Assembly (NCBI RefSeq): GCF_000721495.1
Contig: NZ_JOHY01000063.1
Location: 1-37,693, forward strand
DNA length: 37,693 nucleotides
Reading direction: 5' to 3'
Source of the DNA: Streptomyces sp. NRRL F-5123
GTDB taxonomy: Bacteria; Actinomycetota; Actinomycetes; Streptomycetales; Streptomycetaceae
Below, piece by piece: positions 1 through 7,001 of the stretch; positions within the stretch are counted from its first letter, which is position 1, and the number at the start of each line of letters is the position of its first letter. Below the pieces are notes generated by a model. That model was not told the DNA's origin, searched no databases, and was given only the letters and a program-made list of their open reading frames with translations. A program made the position numbers and the translations under genes.

Positions 1-418
1 GTGCGGGGGTGGGGGTTTCCGTGGGGGCTGGTGCGGGAGCGGGGGCTTCCGCGGGGGACGGGCTGAGGGCGGGGGCGGGGGTTTCCGTGGGGGACGGGGC
101 GGGGGCGGGGGTTTCCGCGGGGGACGGTACGGCCTCGGCCGGGTCCGGGCCGTGGCCCGTGGCCTGTGCCCCGGACGCCCCCGGCCCGGCGGTCCGCACG
201 TCGGGCTCCCCCGGCCCGGCGGCCGACCCCAGCCATCGGGCGTTCCGCTCCTCCCGCAGCAACTCCGTGACGTGGCGCAGCCGCCAGCGCAGGGTGAGGC
301 GGGAGTCGGGGGTCGGCTGCCAGGCCCACTCCTCGTCGGCGAGGCCTTCCATCCGGGCGCGGAAGCGGCGCCAGGCGTGGTCGAAGAGGTCGAGGACATC
401 GTCGCGGGAGGACTTCAC
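1..418 (-). CDS. DinB-like protein, N-terminal part (C-terminus beyond left edge)
   Basis: This frame is open on the minus strand from a GTG at 418 to the window edge, about 139 codons. It begins VKSSRDDVLDLFDHAWRRF and continues with an acidic/aromatic stretch containing EEWAWQP and LRWRLRHVTELL. This resembles the first helices of DinB/DUF664 four-helix proteins, which are often metal-binding and usually of unknown substrate. After about residue 65 it turns into a Pro/Ala/Thr/Glu-rich segment with repeated ETPAPAP-like units, encoded by imperfect 21-33 base repeats at 1-150. The second half of the domain would lie outside the window. It starts 34 bases after the stop of the TetR gene upstream, so the two may be cotranscribed. 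An in-frame GTG five codons upstream is an alternative start. The family call is from pattern only. Confidence 0.6.
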   Translation of the reverse strand, partial: MKSSRDDVLDLFDHAWRRFRARMEGLADEEWAWQPTPDSRLTLRWRLRHVTELLREERNARWLGSAAGPGEPDVRTAGPGASGAQATGHGPDPAEAVPSPAETPAPAPSPTETPAPALSPSPAEAPAPAPAPTETPTPA

Positions 419-452
419 GTACCCAGCCTGCACCCTCGCCGGGCAGGGCGTC

Positions 453-1136
453 TCAGCTCTTCCCGCGGGGGCCCACGGCGTCGTCGCCGAAGGACGCGGC
501 GAGCGCACGGGCGATGAGGTCGGGCAAGGCCGACCGCCCGTCGTCCTCGGCCCAGCGCGTCAGCGCCGTGTGCATCGCGGCCAGGCACGCGCTGGTCGCG
601 GCCTGGGCGCGGAACGCGGCGTCGGGGTCGGAACCGGGGTCGGAACCGGGGTCGGAACCGGGGTCGGAACCGGGGCCGTCGGCCCCGAGGGCGTCGACGA
701 TCGCCTGCTGGAGCGCGTACTGGCTGTCCAGGTGCCGGGCCCGCAGCGCGGGCGTCGCGACCATGAGGCGGAGGCAGTCCAGCAGGAACCGCTCGTTCGC
801 GGTCGGGCCGCCGTCCCCGTCCCCGTCTCCGCCGGTCAGCGCGGTCGCCGCCTCGACGAGCGCGCCGCCGACCCGGCGTACCAGCGGCTGCGACGGCGAG
901 GACGCCGCGACCCGCTCGGCGATGATCCGGGCGGGCTGGTCGATGAGGACGATGTCCTCCTTGGTGGGGAAGTGCCGGTAGACGGTCATCGCCGAGACAC
1001 CCGCGGCCTCGGCGACGTCGGCCACCGTCACCTCGTCGTAGCCGCGGTCGGTGAACAGCCGCACCGCGTGCGCCTGGATGAGGCCGCGCGTCTCGAACCG
1101 CCGTCGTTCCCGCAGAGTTGGGTGCCGCTCGCTCAT
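453..1136 (-). CDS. TetR/AcrR family transcriptional regulator
   Basis: A 227-residue protein with an N-terminal TetR helix-turn-helix at about residues 12-58: RGLIQAHAVRLFTDRGYDEV, then VADVAEAAGVSAMTVYRHFPTKEDI. The C-terminal ligand-binding half is of ordinary length but contains four copies of GSDP at about residues 155-170. These are encoded by four exact 12-bp repeats at 624-671 and probably form a flexible insertion. The gene is divergent from the short-chain dehydrogenase at 1189, and the 52-base gap holds an inverted repeat at 1142-1166. By the usual logic of such pairs it probably represses itself and the dehydrogenase. The ligand is unknown. The ATG start is at 1136. Confidence 0.9.
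   Translation of the reverse strand: MSERHPTLRERRRFETRGLIQAHAVRLFTDRGYDEVTVADVAEAAGVSAMTVYRHFPTKEDIVLIDQPARIIAERVAASSPSQPLVRRVGGALVEAATALTGGDGDGDGGPTANERFLLDCLRLMVATPALRARHLDSQYALQQAIVDALGADGPGSDPGSDPGSDPGSDPDAAFRAQAATSACLAAMHTALTRWAEDDGRSALPDLIARALAASFGDDAVGPRGKS
624..671. repeat. 12-bp tandem repeat x4 inside the TetR gene
   Basis: Four exact copies of GGGGTCGGAACC run head to tail in frame. On the minus strand they encode repeated Gly-Ser-Asp-Pro. Copy number changes would add or remove four residues without a frameshift. Confidence 0.95.
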
Positions 1137-1141
1137 GTGCT

Positions 1142-1166
1142 AGACACTACCATCATGTTAGTGACT
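1142..1166. promoter_or_regulatory. Inverted repeat between TetR and SDR genes (candidate operator)
   Basis: AGACACTA (1142-1149) and TAGTGACT (1159-1166) form 8-bp arms with one mismatch around a 9-base spacer. The element is in the short divergent gap, within 25 bases of either start codon. The position suits a TetR operator controlling both genes. Binding is inferred only from position and symmetry. Confidence 0.5.
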
Positions 1167-1188
1167 CACATATGGACGGGGTGGCGAC

Positions 1189-1992
1189 GTGGGTGAACTG
1201 ATCGGCAGAACAGCTCTGGTGACGGGTGCGTCGCGCGGTATCGGGCAGGCGGTCGCGATCCGGCTCGCAGCCGAAGGGGCCACGGTCGCCGTGCACTTCG
1301 GCACGGACGTGAGCGGGGCGGCGGCGACGGTCGAGGCGATCGAGCGCGACGGCGGGAGCGGCGGGAGCGGCGGAAGCGGCGGAAGCGGCGGAAGTGCGTT
1401 CGCCGTCCAGGCGGAACTGGGTCTGGACGGCGACGTCGAGAGGCTCTTCGCCGGTGTCGAGGCCGGGCTGGCCGGCCGCCCGCTCGACGTCCTCGTCAAC
1501 AACGCGGCGGCCGGGCCCGCCGGTCCGATCGGCGCGACGACCCGCGAGCAGTTCGACCACCTCTTCGCAGTGAACGTGCGGGCGCCGTACTTCATCGTCG
1601 AACGCGCGCTGCCGCTCATGCGCGAGGGTGGCCGGATCGTCACGATCTCGTCGGTGGCGACCCGGATGGCCAATCCGACGCAGACGTCCTTCGCCATGAC
1701 GAAGGGCGCGGTCGAGACGATGAGCAGGACCCTCGCCGCCCAACTCGGGCCCCGGGGCATCACGGTGAACGCGGTCGCCCCCGGGGCCACCAGGACGGCG
1801 TCCAACGGGGTCGTCTTCGACGCCGTGCCGGGCCTGTCCGAGATGATCGTCGGCATGACGGCACTCGACCGGCTGGGCGGACCGGACGACGTGGCCGACG
1901 TCGTCGCCTTCCTCGCCTCCGACGCCTCCCGCTGGGTGACGGGGCAGGTCGTCGACGCGAGCGGCGGCCTGTTCCTCGGCCCGCGCGTCTGA
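1189..1992 (+). CDS. SDR family oxidoreductase (catalytic Tyr replaced by Phe)
   Basis: A 267-residue short-chain dehydrogenase. The NAD(P)-binding motif TGASRGIG is near the N-terminus, followed by the structural NNAA motif (VNNAAAGPAG) and the active-site Ser region (TISSVATR). The C-terminus, WVTGQVVDASGG, is typical of the FabG-like class. The usual Tyr-x-x-x-Lys active site reads Phe168-A-M-T-Lys172, so the proton-donating Tyr is missing. A (Gly-Gly-Ser)5 insertion lies at about residues 55-69, between beta-strand elements of the Rossmann fold. The GTG start at 1189 is chosen because homology begins there. It is divergently transcribed from a TetR gene that probably controls it. The substrate is unknown, and the enzyme may be weak or inactive. 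Confidence 0.9.
   Translation: MGELIGRTALVTGASRGIGQAVAIRLAAEGATVAVHFGTDVSGAAATVEAIERDGGSGGSGGSGGSGGSAFAVQAELGLDGDVERLFAGVEAGLAGRPLDVLVNNAAAGPAGPIGATTREQFDHLFAVNVRAPYFIVERALPLMREGGRIVTISSVATRMANPTQTSFAMTKGAVETMSRTLAAQLGPRGITVNAVAPGATRTASNGVVFDAVPGLSEMIVGMTALDRLGGPDDVADVVAFLASDASRWVTGQVVDASGGLFLGPRV
1351..1395. repeat. 9-bp tandem repeat x5 inside the SDR gene
   Basis: Five copies of GGCGGRAGY (GGCGGGAGC twice, GGCGGAAGC twice, GGCGGAAGT once) encode Gly-Gly-Ser repeats in frame. It resembles a slippage-generated linker. Confidence 0.95.
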
Positions 1993-2086
1993 CCGGCGGG
2001 GGCAGGGCGAGGCCGACCGGCGCCGCGGCCCCGGGAGTCCGTCGTCCGGGCCCGATCCGCGGCACCGTGCCGTCCGCGGCGGGAGC

Positions 2087-2371
2087 CTACGGGTGGCGCT
2101 CGCGGGTGGACAGGCGGGCGTGCGCCTTCGTCAGCGCCGGGACGAGGACGTACGCGGCGACGGGGACGACGATGCCGGTCAGGATCAGCGTGCGCAGCAG
2201 CAGCGGCAGGGTCGCGATGCGCGGGCCGAGCAGACCCAGGACGAGGGTGATCACGGGGTAGACGGCGAGCCAGGTGATGAGCGCGCGCCGGTGCGCGGAA
2301 GGGGCCGGGGTCGGTGCGGCGACGGGGGTGGCGGCGACGACGGGTGCGGCGGCCGGGGCGTTCGCGGACAT
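2087..2371 (-). CDS. Small membrane protein, hypothetical
   Basis: A 94-residue protein. A Pro/Ala-rich head of about 30 residues is followed by two predicted membrane helices, WLAVYPVITLVLGLLGPRIA and LILTGIVVPVAAYVLVPALT. The HRRALITWLAVYP motif and spacing resemble the membrane segment often found at the C-terminus of some antibiotic-biosynthesis-monooxygenase-like proteins; this is a recollection, not a search result. The ATG at 2371 is chosen because GAGGAG lies 8 bases upstream and because a start at 2464 would cover both operators. It is divergent from the TetR gene at 2491 across two 18-bp palindromes and is probably that regulator's target. Function unknown. Confidence 0.7.
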   Translation of the reverse strand: MSANAPAAAPVVAATPVAAPTPAPSAHRRALITWLAVYPVITLVLGLLGPRIATLPLLLRTLILTGIVVPVAAYVLVPALTKAHARLSTRERHP

Positions 2372-2410
2372 GGCGGATCTCTCCTCGCGGGGCCGTGATC
2401 GGAGCGCATC

Positions 2411-2428
2411 TCCAACCGGACGGTTGGA
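2411..2428. promoter_or_regulatory. 18-bp palindromic operator, copy 1
   Basis: TCCAACCGGACGGTTGGA is an inverted repeat with perfect 8-bp arms around two central bases. It lies 40 bases upstream of the small membrane protein start. A copy differing at one central base sits at 2454-2471. It is probably the site of the adjacent TetR regulator. Confidence 0.8.
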
Positions 2429-2453
2429 AGTGTGGCACAGCCCCGTCCAGAAT

Positions 2454-2471
2454 TCCAACCGCACGGTTGGA
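2454..2471. promoter_or_regulatory. 18-bp palindromic operator, copy 2
   Basis: TCCAACCGCACGGTTGGA has the same arms as the copy at 2411. It overlaps the expected -35/spacer region of the TetR gene promoter, so binding there would give autorepression. Centre-to-centre distance to copy 1 is 43 bp, about four helical turns, placing both on one DNA face. Confidence 0.8.
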
Positions 2472-2478
2472 GTTCGGC

Positions 2479-2484
2479 TAGACT
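2479..2484 (+). promoter_or_regulatory. -10 element of the TetR gene; transcript probably leaderless
   Basis: TAGACT ends 6 bases before the ATG at 2491. No ribosome binding site precedes the ATG. A -10 at this distance would start the RNA at or next to the A of ATG, as in leaderless actinobacterial messages. Confidence 0.5.
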
Positions 2485-2490
2485 GCCCTC

Positions 2491-3075
2491 ATGGCCTGGG
2501 ACACAGCACGGACGAAGCAGCTGCTGCTCGACGCCGCCGTCGCGGAGTTCGCGGAGTACGGCCCCGAGGGTGCGCGGGTCGCGCGGATCGCCGAGCGCGC
2601 GGGCGTCAACAAGGAGCGGATCTACCCCTACTTCGGGGACAAGCAGAAGCTCTTCGAGGCGGTGCTCGCGGCCGAGCTGGAGAAGATCGCCGCGGCCGTC
2701 CCGCTGACCTCCGCCCACGCCGCCGACCTCGGCGACTACGCGGGCCGCGTGTACGACTACCACCGCGCCCACCCGCACTTCGTCCGCCTCCTGGCGTGGG
2801 AGGGCCTCCAGGCCACCCCCCACGTCCCCGCGGAACCCGCCCGCGCCGCGCACTACGCACAGAAGGTCGCTTCCGTGGCCTCGGCCCAGCAGTCCGGCGC
2901 CCTGGCCCCCGACCTCGGCGCGGGCCAGCTCATGCACGCGGTGATCGCCCTGACGGCGTCCTGGTTCACCCTCCCCCAACTCGCCCGCATGCTCCTCCCC
3001 GAGATCACCTCCGCGGGCCCGGCGGCCGAGCGCGACGCCCTCGTCGCCCTTGTCCGCCGCCTGACGACCGGCTGA
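2491..3075 (+). CDS. TetR family transcriptional regulator
   Basis: A 194-residue protein. An N-terminal helix-turn-helix (residues about 8-55) includes LLLDAAVAEFAEYGPEGARV, IAERAGVNKERIYPYFGDKQ and LFEAVL. The C-terminal half has HFVRLLAWEGL, a motif of the TetR subgroup that often controls small divergent genes. The two palindromes at 2411 and 2454 lie between it and the divergent membrane protein gene, and the second overlaps its own promoter, so autorepression is likely. The effector is unknown. Translation probably starts on a leaderless RNA at the ATG at 2491. Confidence 0.9.
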   Translation: MAWDTARTKQLLLDAAVAEFAEYGPEGARVARIAERAGVNKERIYPYFGDKQKLFEAVLAAELEKIAAAVPLTSAHAADLGDYAGRVYDYHRAHPHFVRLLAWEGLQATPHVPAEPARAAHYAQKVASVASAQQSGALAPDLGAGQLMHAVIALTASWFTLPQLARMLLPEITSAGPAAERDALVALVRRLTTG

Positions 3076-3610
3076 GGGGGCGCACGACGGGGAGCGGCTC
3101 GCCGACGTGCGGCGGGCGGGGAGCGTCGACGGTACCGGCGAAGCCGAGGTGCACGCCGAGGTGGCCGCCCGCCTGGGCCTGGACTCCCCCGGGACGCAGG
3201 CCCTCACGGCCGACCTCTCGGCGGAGTAACTGGGCGCCCCCAACACCGCGCTCATCGCGTACGTCCAGGGGCTGCGCGGACGCTGCCGGCTGGGCATCCT
3301 CGGCAACAGCTTCGTCGGCGCCCGGGAACGGGAGACGGCCCGCTACCACTTCGACGAGCTGGTCGACCGCACCGTGTACTCGCACGAGACCGTCGTCGGG
3401 AAACCGGACCCCCGCGCCTACGCGGCCGCGTGCGCCGCCCTCGAAGTCCGCCCGGGGAGCCGCCTGTTCGTCGACGACGTCCCGGCCGACGTGGCGGGGG
3501 CCCGGACCGCGGGCCTGCACGCCCACCTCTTCACGGACAAGGCCGGGACGATCCGGCGGATCGCCGCCCACCTGGACCGGACACGTGGGGGCGGTTCGCC
3601 GGACCCGTGA
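3076..3610 (+). pseudogene. Broken HAD-family hydrolase gene (in-frame TAA, N-terminus lost)
   Basis: One reading frame shows HAD homology on both sides of an in-frame TAA at 3227-3229. Before it: EVHAEVAARLGLDSPGTQA. After it: LGAPNTALIAYVQGL, then GILGNSF (motif II region), VVGKPDPRAY (Lys of motif III) and LFVDDVPADV (acidic motif IV). The TAA falls where related proteins, as I recall them, have Tyr-Leu (TAC CTG), so a single C-to-A change would explain it. The nucleophile motif DxDxT is absent: the remaining frame begins directly after the TetR stop at 3075. The last 78 codons could still be translated from a GTG at 3374, but would lack the catalytic Asp. An intact HAD gene faces it at 3621. 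Confidence 0.75.
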
Positions 3611-3620
3611 GCCGCGGCGA

Positions 3621-4256
3621 CTACGCGTCGAGCACCGCGGACAGCGCCTGCTCCAGATCCGCGAGGGTGCGGTAGTGCAGGCCCGTCATGCCGAGGGCGG
3701 TGGCCGCGGTGACGTTCTCCTCGCGGTCGTCGACGAACAGGCAGCGTGCGGGCGGGACGTCGGCCAGGCGGGCGGCGATCCGGTAGATCTCCGGGTCCGG
3801 TTTGGCCACGCCGACGCGGGCGCTGCTCACGACGTGGTGGGGGAGGTCGGCCAGGCCCAGGGTGTCCAGGTCGGCTTCGAGGGTGAGGTCGGCGTTGGTG
3901 ACGAGGACCAGGGGCATGTGGGGGCGTATCCGGCGCAGCAGGGCGACGACGGCGGGGTCGGCGCGGAAGGGGGAGTGGGCCATCGCGGCGGCCAACTCGC
4001 GGGCCTGTGCGGGGGATACGCGGTCGGCCAGGCCCTCGGCGATGGCGACGGCCCACTCCGCCTTGGTGATCCGGCCGAGCAGCAGCGGGCCGTCCACCGC
4101 GGGGGCGAAGGCGACCGCGGCGGTCGTGCCCTCGGGGAGGCCCGCGGCGCGTTCCAGGGCGGCGAGCGGGGACGTGTCGAAGAAGCGGATCACGTTGTCG
4201 AGGTCGCACAGGACCGCGTCGAAAGGCCGTGCCTGGGTTGCTCCGTTGGGCGTCAC
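3621..4256 (-). CDS. HAD family hydrolase
   Basis: A 211-residue haloacid-dehalogenase-like phosphatase with all four motifs: CDLDNVIRFFD (catalytic Asp pair; Asn-Val in place of the more usual Gly-Thr), LVLVTNAD (motif II), VGVAKPDPEIY (motif III Lys) and CLFVDDREENV (motif IV). A helical cap lies between motifs I and II, as in subfamily I. The likely role is hydrolysis of a small phosphorylated metabolite; the substrate cannot be told. The GTG start at 4256 has only a weak ribosome binding site, but the fold starts within 12 residues. It converges on the broken HAD gene with a 10-base gap. Confidence 0.88.
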   Translation of the reverse strand: MTPNGATQARPFDAVLCDLDNVIRFFDTSPLAALERAAGLPEGTTAAVAFAPAVDGPLLLGRITKAEWAVAIAEGLADRVSPAQARELAAAMAHSPFRADPAVVALLRRIRPHMPLVLVTNADLTLEADLDTLGLADLPHHVVSSARVGVAKPDPEIYRIAARLADVPPARCLFVDDREENVTAATALGMTGLHYRTLADLEQALSAVLDA

Positions 4257-4350
4257 GGAGCATGCATAGCACGGTCAACGGGAGGCATCGCGCCGGGTGA
4301 GGCGGTACGTGCGCGGGGCGCCGCGGTGAGGGTGCCGGAGCCTGCGGTGC

Positions 4351-4385
4351 GCATCAGCCGCGCGGGCACCCCGCGCGGCTGATGC
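4351..4385. terminator. Long perfect hairpin in an intergenic region
   Basis: Perfect 15-bp arms (GCATCAGCCGCGCGG and its complement) flank a 5-base loop at 4366-4370. There is no T-run. It lies upstream of the HAD gene and before the frameshifted gene at 4510. No complete rightward gene precedes it, so it may be a protein-binding palindrome and not a terminator. Confidence 0.55.
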
Positions 4386-4509
4386 GGACGTGTTCGCAAG
4401 GCCGCCTCCTCGGGCCGTGCTACGGACACCCCCGGGCCACGCCCCGCCCGCTTGCGGCCCGTGCCGCGAAACCGGGTCCCGGGCCTGGGAGTTCTGGCAC
4501 AGTGGGCGC

Positions 4510-4994
4510 ATGGGGGAGTACCCGGCCCGGAGCCACGGCGAGCGCCACCTCCACCCGTACGCCCCACCGGCTCCCGACCAAGAGCCCACCGCGGCGGGGC
4601 CGGTGGAGCAGCCGCCGATGGGCGGTGTCGATGCGCGGCCCGCGTCGTACGGGTACGGAGCAGCCACCGCGTACGCCGCCCCCGCCCCCTCGGCGTGGCC
4701 CGCGCCGGCCGCGTCCGGCGGCGCAACGGACCACGCCACCGCGGGCGGGCCCCACCGCCTGGGCCCCACCGCAGAACCCGACCCCGACGCGCCCGTGCGC
4801 GCCGCCTGGGTCGCGGTGTGCTCGGCTTCCGCGTCCACCTCGAACTGGCCTCGGCCTTCGAGACGTACGAGCGCAGCCCGGCGCTCGCCCTCCCGGCGCT
4901 GCGCCGGGCCCTGGACTGGGCGGACTCCGTACTCGGCCGCCTCGACCCCCTGACGCAGGCCATGCAGGCCACGGCGAGGCGCCTCGGCCCGTAG
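4510..4994 (+). pseudogene. Frameshifted hypothetical gene
   Basis: Codon use with GC in third positions is good in one frame from ATG 4510 (MGEYPARSHGERHLHPYAPP, a Pro/Ala/Tyr-rich head) to about 4800. It then moves to the frame one base back, which reads RVHLELASAFETYERSPALA, LPALRRALDWADSVLGRL and ends at 4994. The C-terminal part looks like a real helical domain. In the first frame the protein ends at 4953 in a Ser/Arg-rich shadow sequence. A one-base deletion at about 4800-4825, or a sequencing error, would explain it. The family is not recognised. If intact the protein would have about 161 residues. Confidence 0.5.
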
Positions 4995-5083
4995 CGCCCG
5001 CAGGCCGCGCTCCGAAGGACGCGCATCCTGCACCGCCGGGCCGGTGCTTCGAGGGGCGCGGGAAATGCGCGGGCAACCGCCCA

Positions 5084-5123
5084 CCGCGGGGGTGGCCCGG
5101 ACCGAACCGGACCACCCCCGCGG
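5084..5123. terminator. Terminator-like hairpin downstream of egtD
   Basis: Arms CCGCGGGGGTGG (5084-5095) and CCACCCCCGCGG (5112-5123) pair perfectly, and inner bases extend the stem with one mismatch. It sits 76 bases past the egtD stop (minus strand) and 90 bases past the rightward gene ending at 4994, so it could stop transcription from both sides. No T-run. Confidence 0.6.
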
Positions 5124-5198
5124 GCCGGTGACGGCCCGCTCCCCGAGCGAGCCCACCCGGCGGGGCACGCGCACCCTACGAACACGCCCCCGGTGGGG

Positions 5199-6182
5199 TC
5201 AGTTCGGCACCGCCAGCAGCAGCGCGAACCGCTCGCCCGGGTCCGTCCACCACTGCCGTACGGTGAAGCCCCCTTCGTGCAGCTCCCGAGTGAGCGACTC
5301 GCGGCGGAACTTGCACGACAGCTCGGTCCGCAACTCCTCGCCCGCGGCCAGCGAAAGGCCCAGGTCCACGCCGGGGATCTTCACGGACTGCGCCGCGCGC
5401 GAGCGCAACCGCATCTCGATGCGCTCCTCCTCCGCGTTCCAGAGCGCGACGTGCTCGAAGGCGTCGGGGTCGAAGTCGGCCCCCAACTCCCGGTTCAGCA
5501 CGTGCAGCACGTTCTTGTTGAACTCCGCGGTGACGCCCTGCGCGTCGTCGTACGCACGCACGAGCACGTCCGGGTCCTTGACCAGGTCCGCCCCGAGCAG
5601 CAGCACGTCGTCGCTGGTGAGGCTGAGCGCGAGGGTGCGGTAGAAGGCCTGCCGCTGGGCCGGGTCGAAGTTGCCGATCGTGCTGCCGAGGAAGGCGAGC
5701 AGGCGCGGGCCGGGCTCGTCCGAGAGGGGCAGGCCGCTCTCGAAGTCGGCGACGGTCGCGCTGACGGTGAGGCCGGGGTAGTCGCGGCAGATGGCCTCGC
5801 CGGCCTCGGCGAGAGCCGCGCCGCTGACGTCCAGCGGGGAGTAACGCGCCAGCGTGCCACCGGCGGTGAGCGCGTCGAGCAGCAGCCGGGTCTTGCGGGA
5901 GGAGCCGGAGCCGAGCTCCACGAGGGTGGCCGCGCGGGTGATCGCGGCGATCTCGGGGGCGCGGCGGACGAGGATCTCCTGCTCGGCCCGGGTCGGGTAG
6001 TACTCCGGGAGCCGGGTGATCTCCTCGAAGAGGTCGCTGCCGCGCTTGTCGTAGAACCACTTGGGCGGCAGCGTGCGCGGCGCGTCGGTGAGGCCGGCGC
6101 GGACGTCGGCGTGCAGCGATTCGGTGAAGTAGTCGGCGGGCAGCCGGTCGTCGAGGGTGAAGCGGCTCTTCTGCACAGGCAT
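5199..6182 (-). CDS. egtD: L-histidine N(alpha)-methyltransferase EgtD
   Basis: This enzyme trimethylates L-histidine with S-adenosylmethionine to hercynine, the first dedicated step of ergothioneine synthesis. Read from the ATG at 6182 it has 327 residues. Diagnostic stretches are LPPKWFYDKRGSDLFEEIT, LPEYYPTRAE, the SAM-binding VELGSGSSRKTRLLLDAL, FLGSTIGNFDP and the substrate-pocket segment ERIEMRLRS. The start is supported by AAGGAG 8-9 bases upstream. There is no stop codon between egtC and this ATG, and the frame is shared, so EgtD can be made alone from the internal site or as the C-terminal part of a 600-residue EgtC-EgtD protein. It is the last gene of egtABCD; a hairpin follows. Confidence 0.95.
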   Translation of the reverse strand: MPVQKSRFTLDDRLPADYFTESLHADVRAGLTDAPRTLPPKWFYDKRGSDLFEEITRLPEYYPTRAEQEILVRRAPEIAAITRAATLVELGSGSSRKTRLLLDALTAGGTLARYSPLDVSGAALAEAGEAICRDYPGLTVSATVADFESGLPLSDEPGPRLLAFLGSTIGNFDPAQRQAFYRTLALSLTSDDVLLLGADLVKDPDVLVRAYDDAQGVTAEFNKNVLHVLNRELGADFDPDAFEHVALWNAEEERIEMRLRSRAAQSVKIPGVDLGLSLAAGEELRTELSCKFRRESLTRELHEGGFTVRQWWTDPGERFALLLAVPN

Positions 6183-7001
6183 GTGGTCTCGCTCCTTGCG
6201 GTCGGCGGCGGTCCCCGGGGGACGTAGCGGGATGATCCGTACTCCTGCGGTGGTGGCCAGCAGCAGCGAACGGTCGGGGACTTCCCGCCATTCGCCGAAC
6301 CCGGCAGGGGCCCCGTACACACGGGGTCCCGCGGGCTCGTCGTCGGGCTCGGAGGCGACCAGCACCGCGCCCGTTGCGGTGCGGTACCAGAGGGTGTCGC
6401 CCCACGCGGTGGCCGCGATCGTGCGGCCGTCGGTGGCCAGGAAGTTGAGCCGCGCGCCGGGCCGGGCGGCGGCGACCGCGCGGACGACGGACGCGAGCGC
6501 CCCGCCCGGCGGCTGGCCCTGCCGGAGCCGGGCGGCGACCATCGCCCACAGCACCCCCGAGTCGCTGCGGGTCTCCAGGCCGAGGAGTTCGGCCTCGCTC
6601 AGCCCCGTCGGCAGCCGCGTCCAGTCGGCGACGGCCCCGTTGTGGCTGAAGAGCCAGTGCCGGTCACGGAAGGGTGCGGCGGCGGTCTCCTCCTGCGTGG
6701 TGCCGTCCGTTGCCGAGCGGACCGCCGCAAGGACGGCCCCGCTGCGGATCGCGCCCGCCAGTTCGGCGAAGTTCGCGTCCGCCCACACCGGGAGGGCCCG
6801 CCGGTAGCGCGCGGGCTGCACGAAGCCGTCGTCGTCCTCCGTGTCGAGGGGGTACCAACCCACGCCGAAACCGTCGGCGTTGACGGTCCCGTGCCGCTGC
6901 CTGCGGGGGTGCCACGACTGCTCGTACAGCCCGCCCGCGGGCCGCCGCAGCAGCCGCTCCAGCGGCAGCGGCGGCCCGACGTACGCCAGGTGACGGCACA
7001 T
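6183..7001 (-). CDS. egtC: Ergothioneine amidohydrolase EgtC (no stop codon; fused in frame to EgtD)
   Basis: A class II (Ntn-type) glutamine amidotransferase-like enzyme that removes glutamate from gamma-glutamyl-hercynylcysteine sulfoxide. The first Met precedes Cys2, the N-terminal nucleophile (MCRHLAYVGPPLPLE). Other markers are HGTVNADGFGVGWY, AAVRSAT, FSHNGAV and SDSGVLWAMVAARL. The ATG overlaps the egtB TGA as TGATG. The EgtC part is about 273 residues, and its natural end would be near VRIIPLRPPG. The frame then continues through TAADRKERDH into Met1 of EgtD without a stop. Whether the fusion protein accumulates cannot be told. Confidence 0.92.

Noticed and set aside
9..1196. Long plus-strand open frame across the DinB/TetR/SDR start region
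   Set aside because: The translation is Gly/Val/Arg filler, and the real TetR and DinB-like genes lie on the other strand with clear motifs. GC-rich DNA gives such shadows.
2372..2464. Upstream start for the small membrane protein (ATG at 2464)
   Set aside because: It would translate through the operator palindromes and has no ribosome binding site. The ATG at 2371 has a good one.
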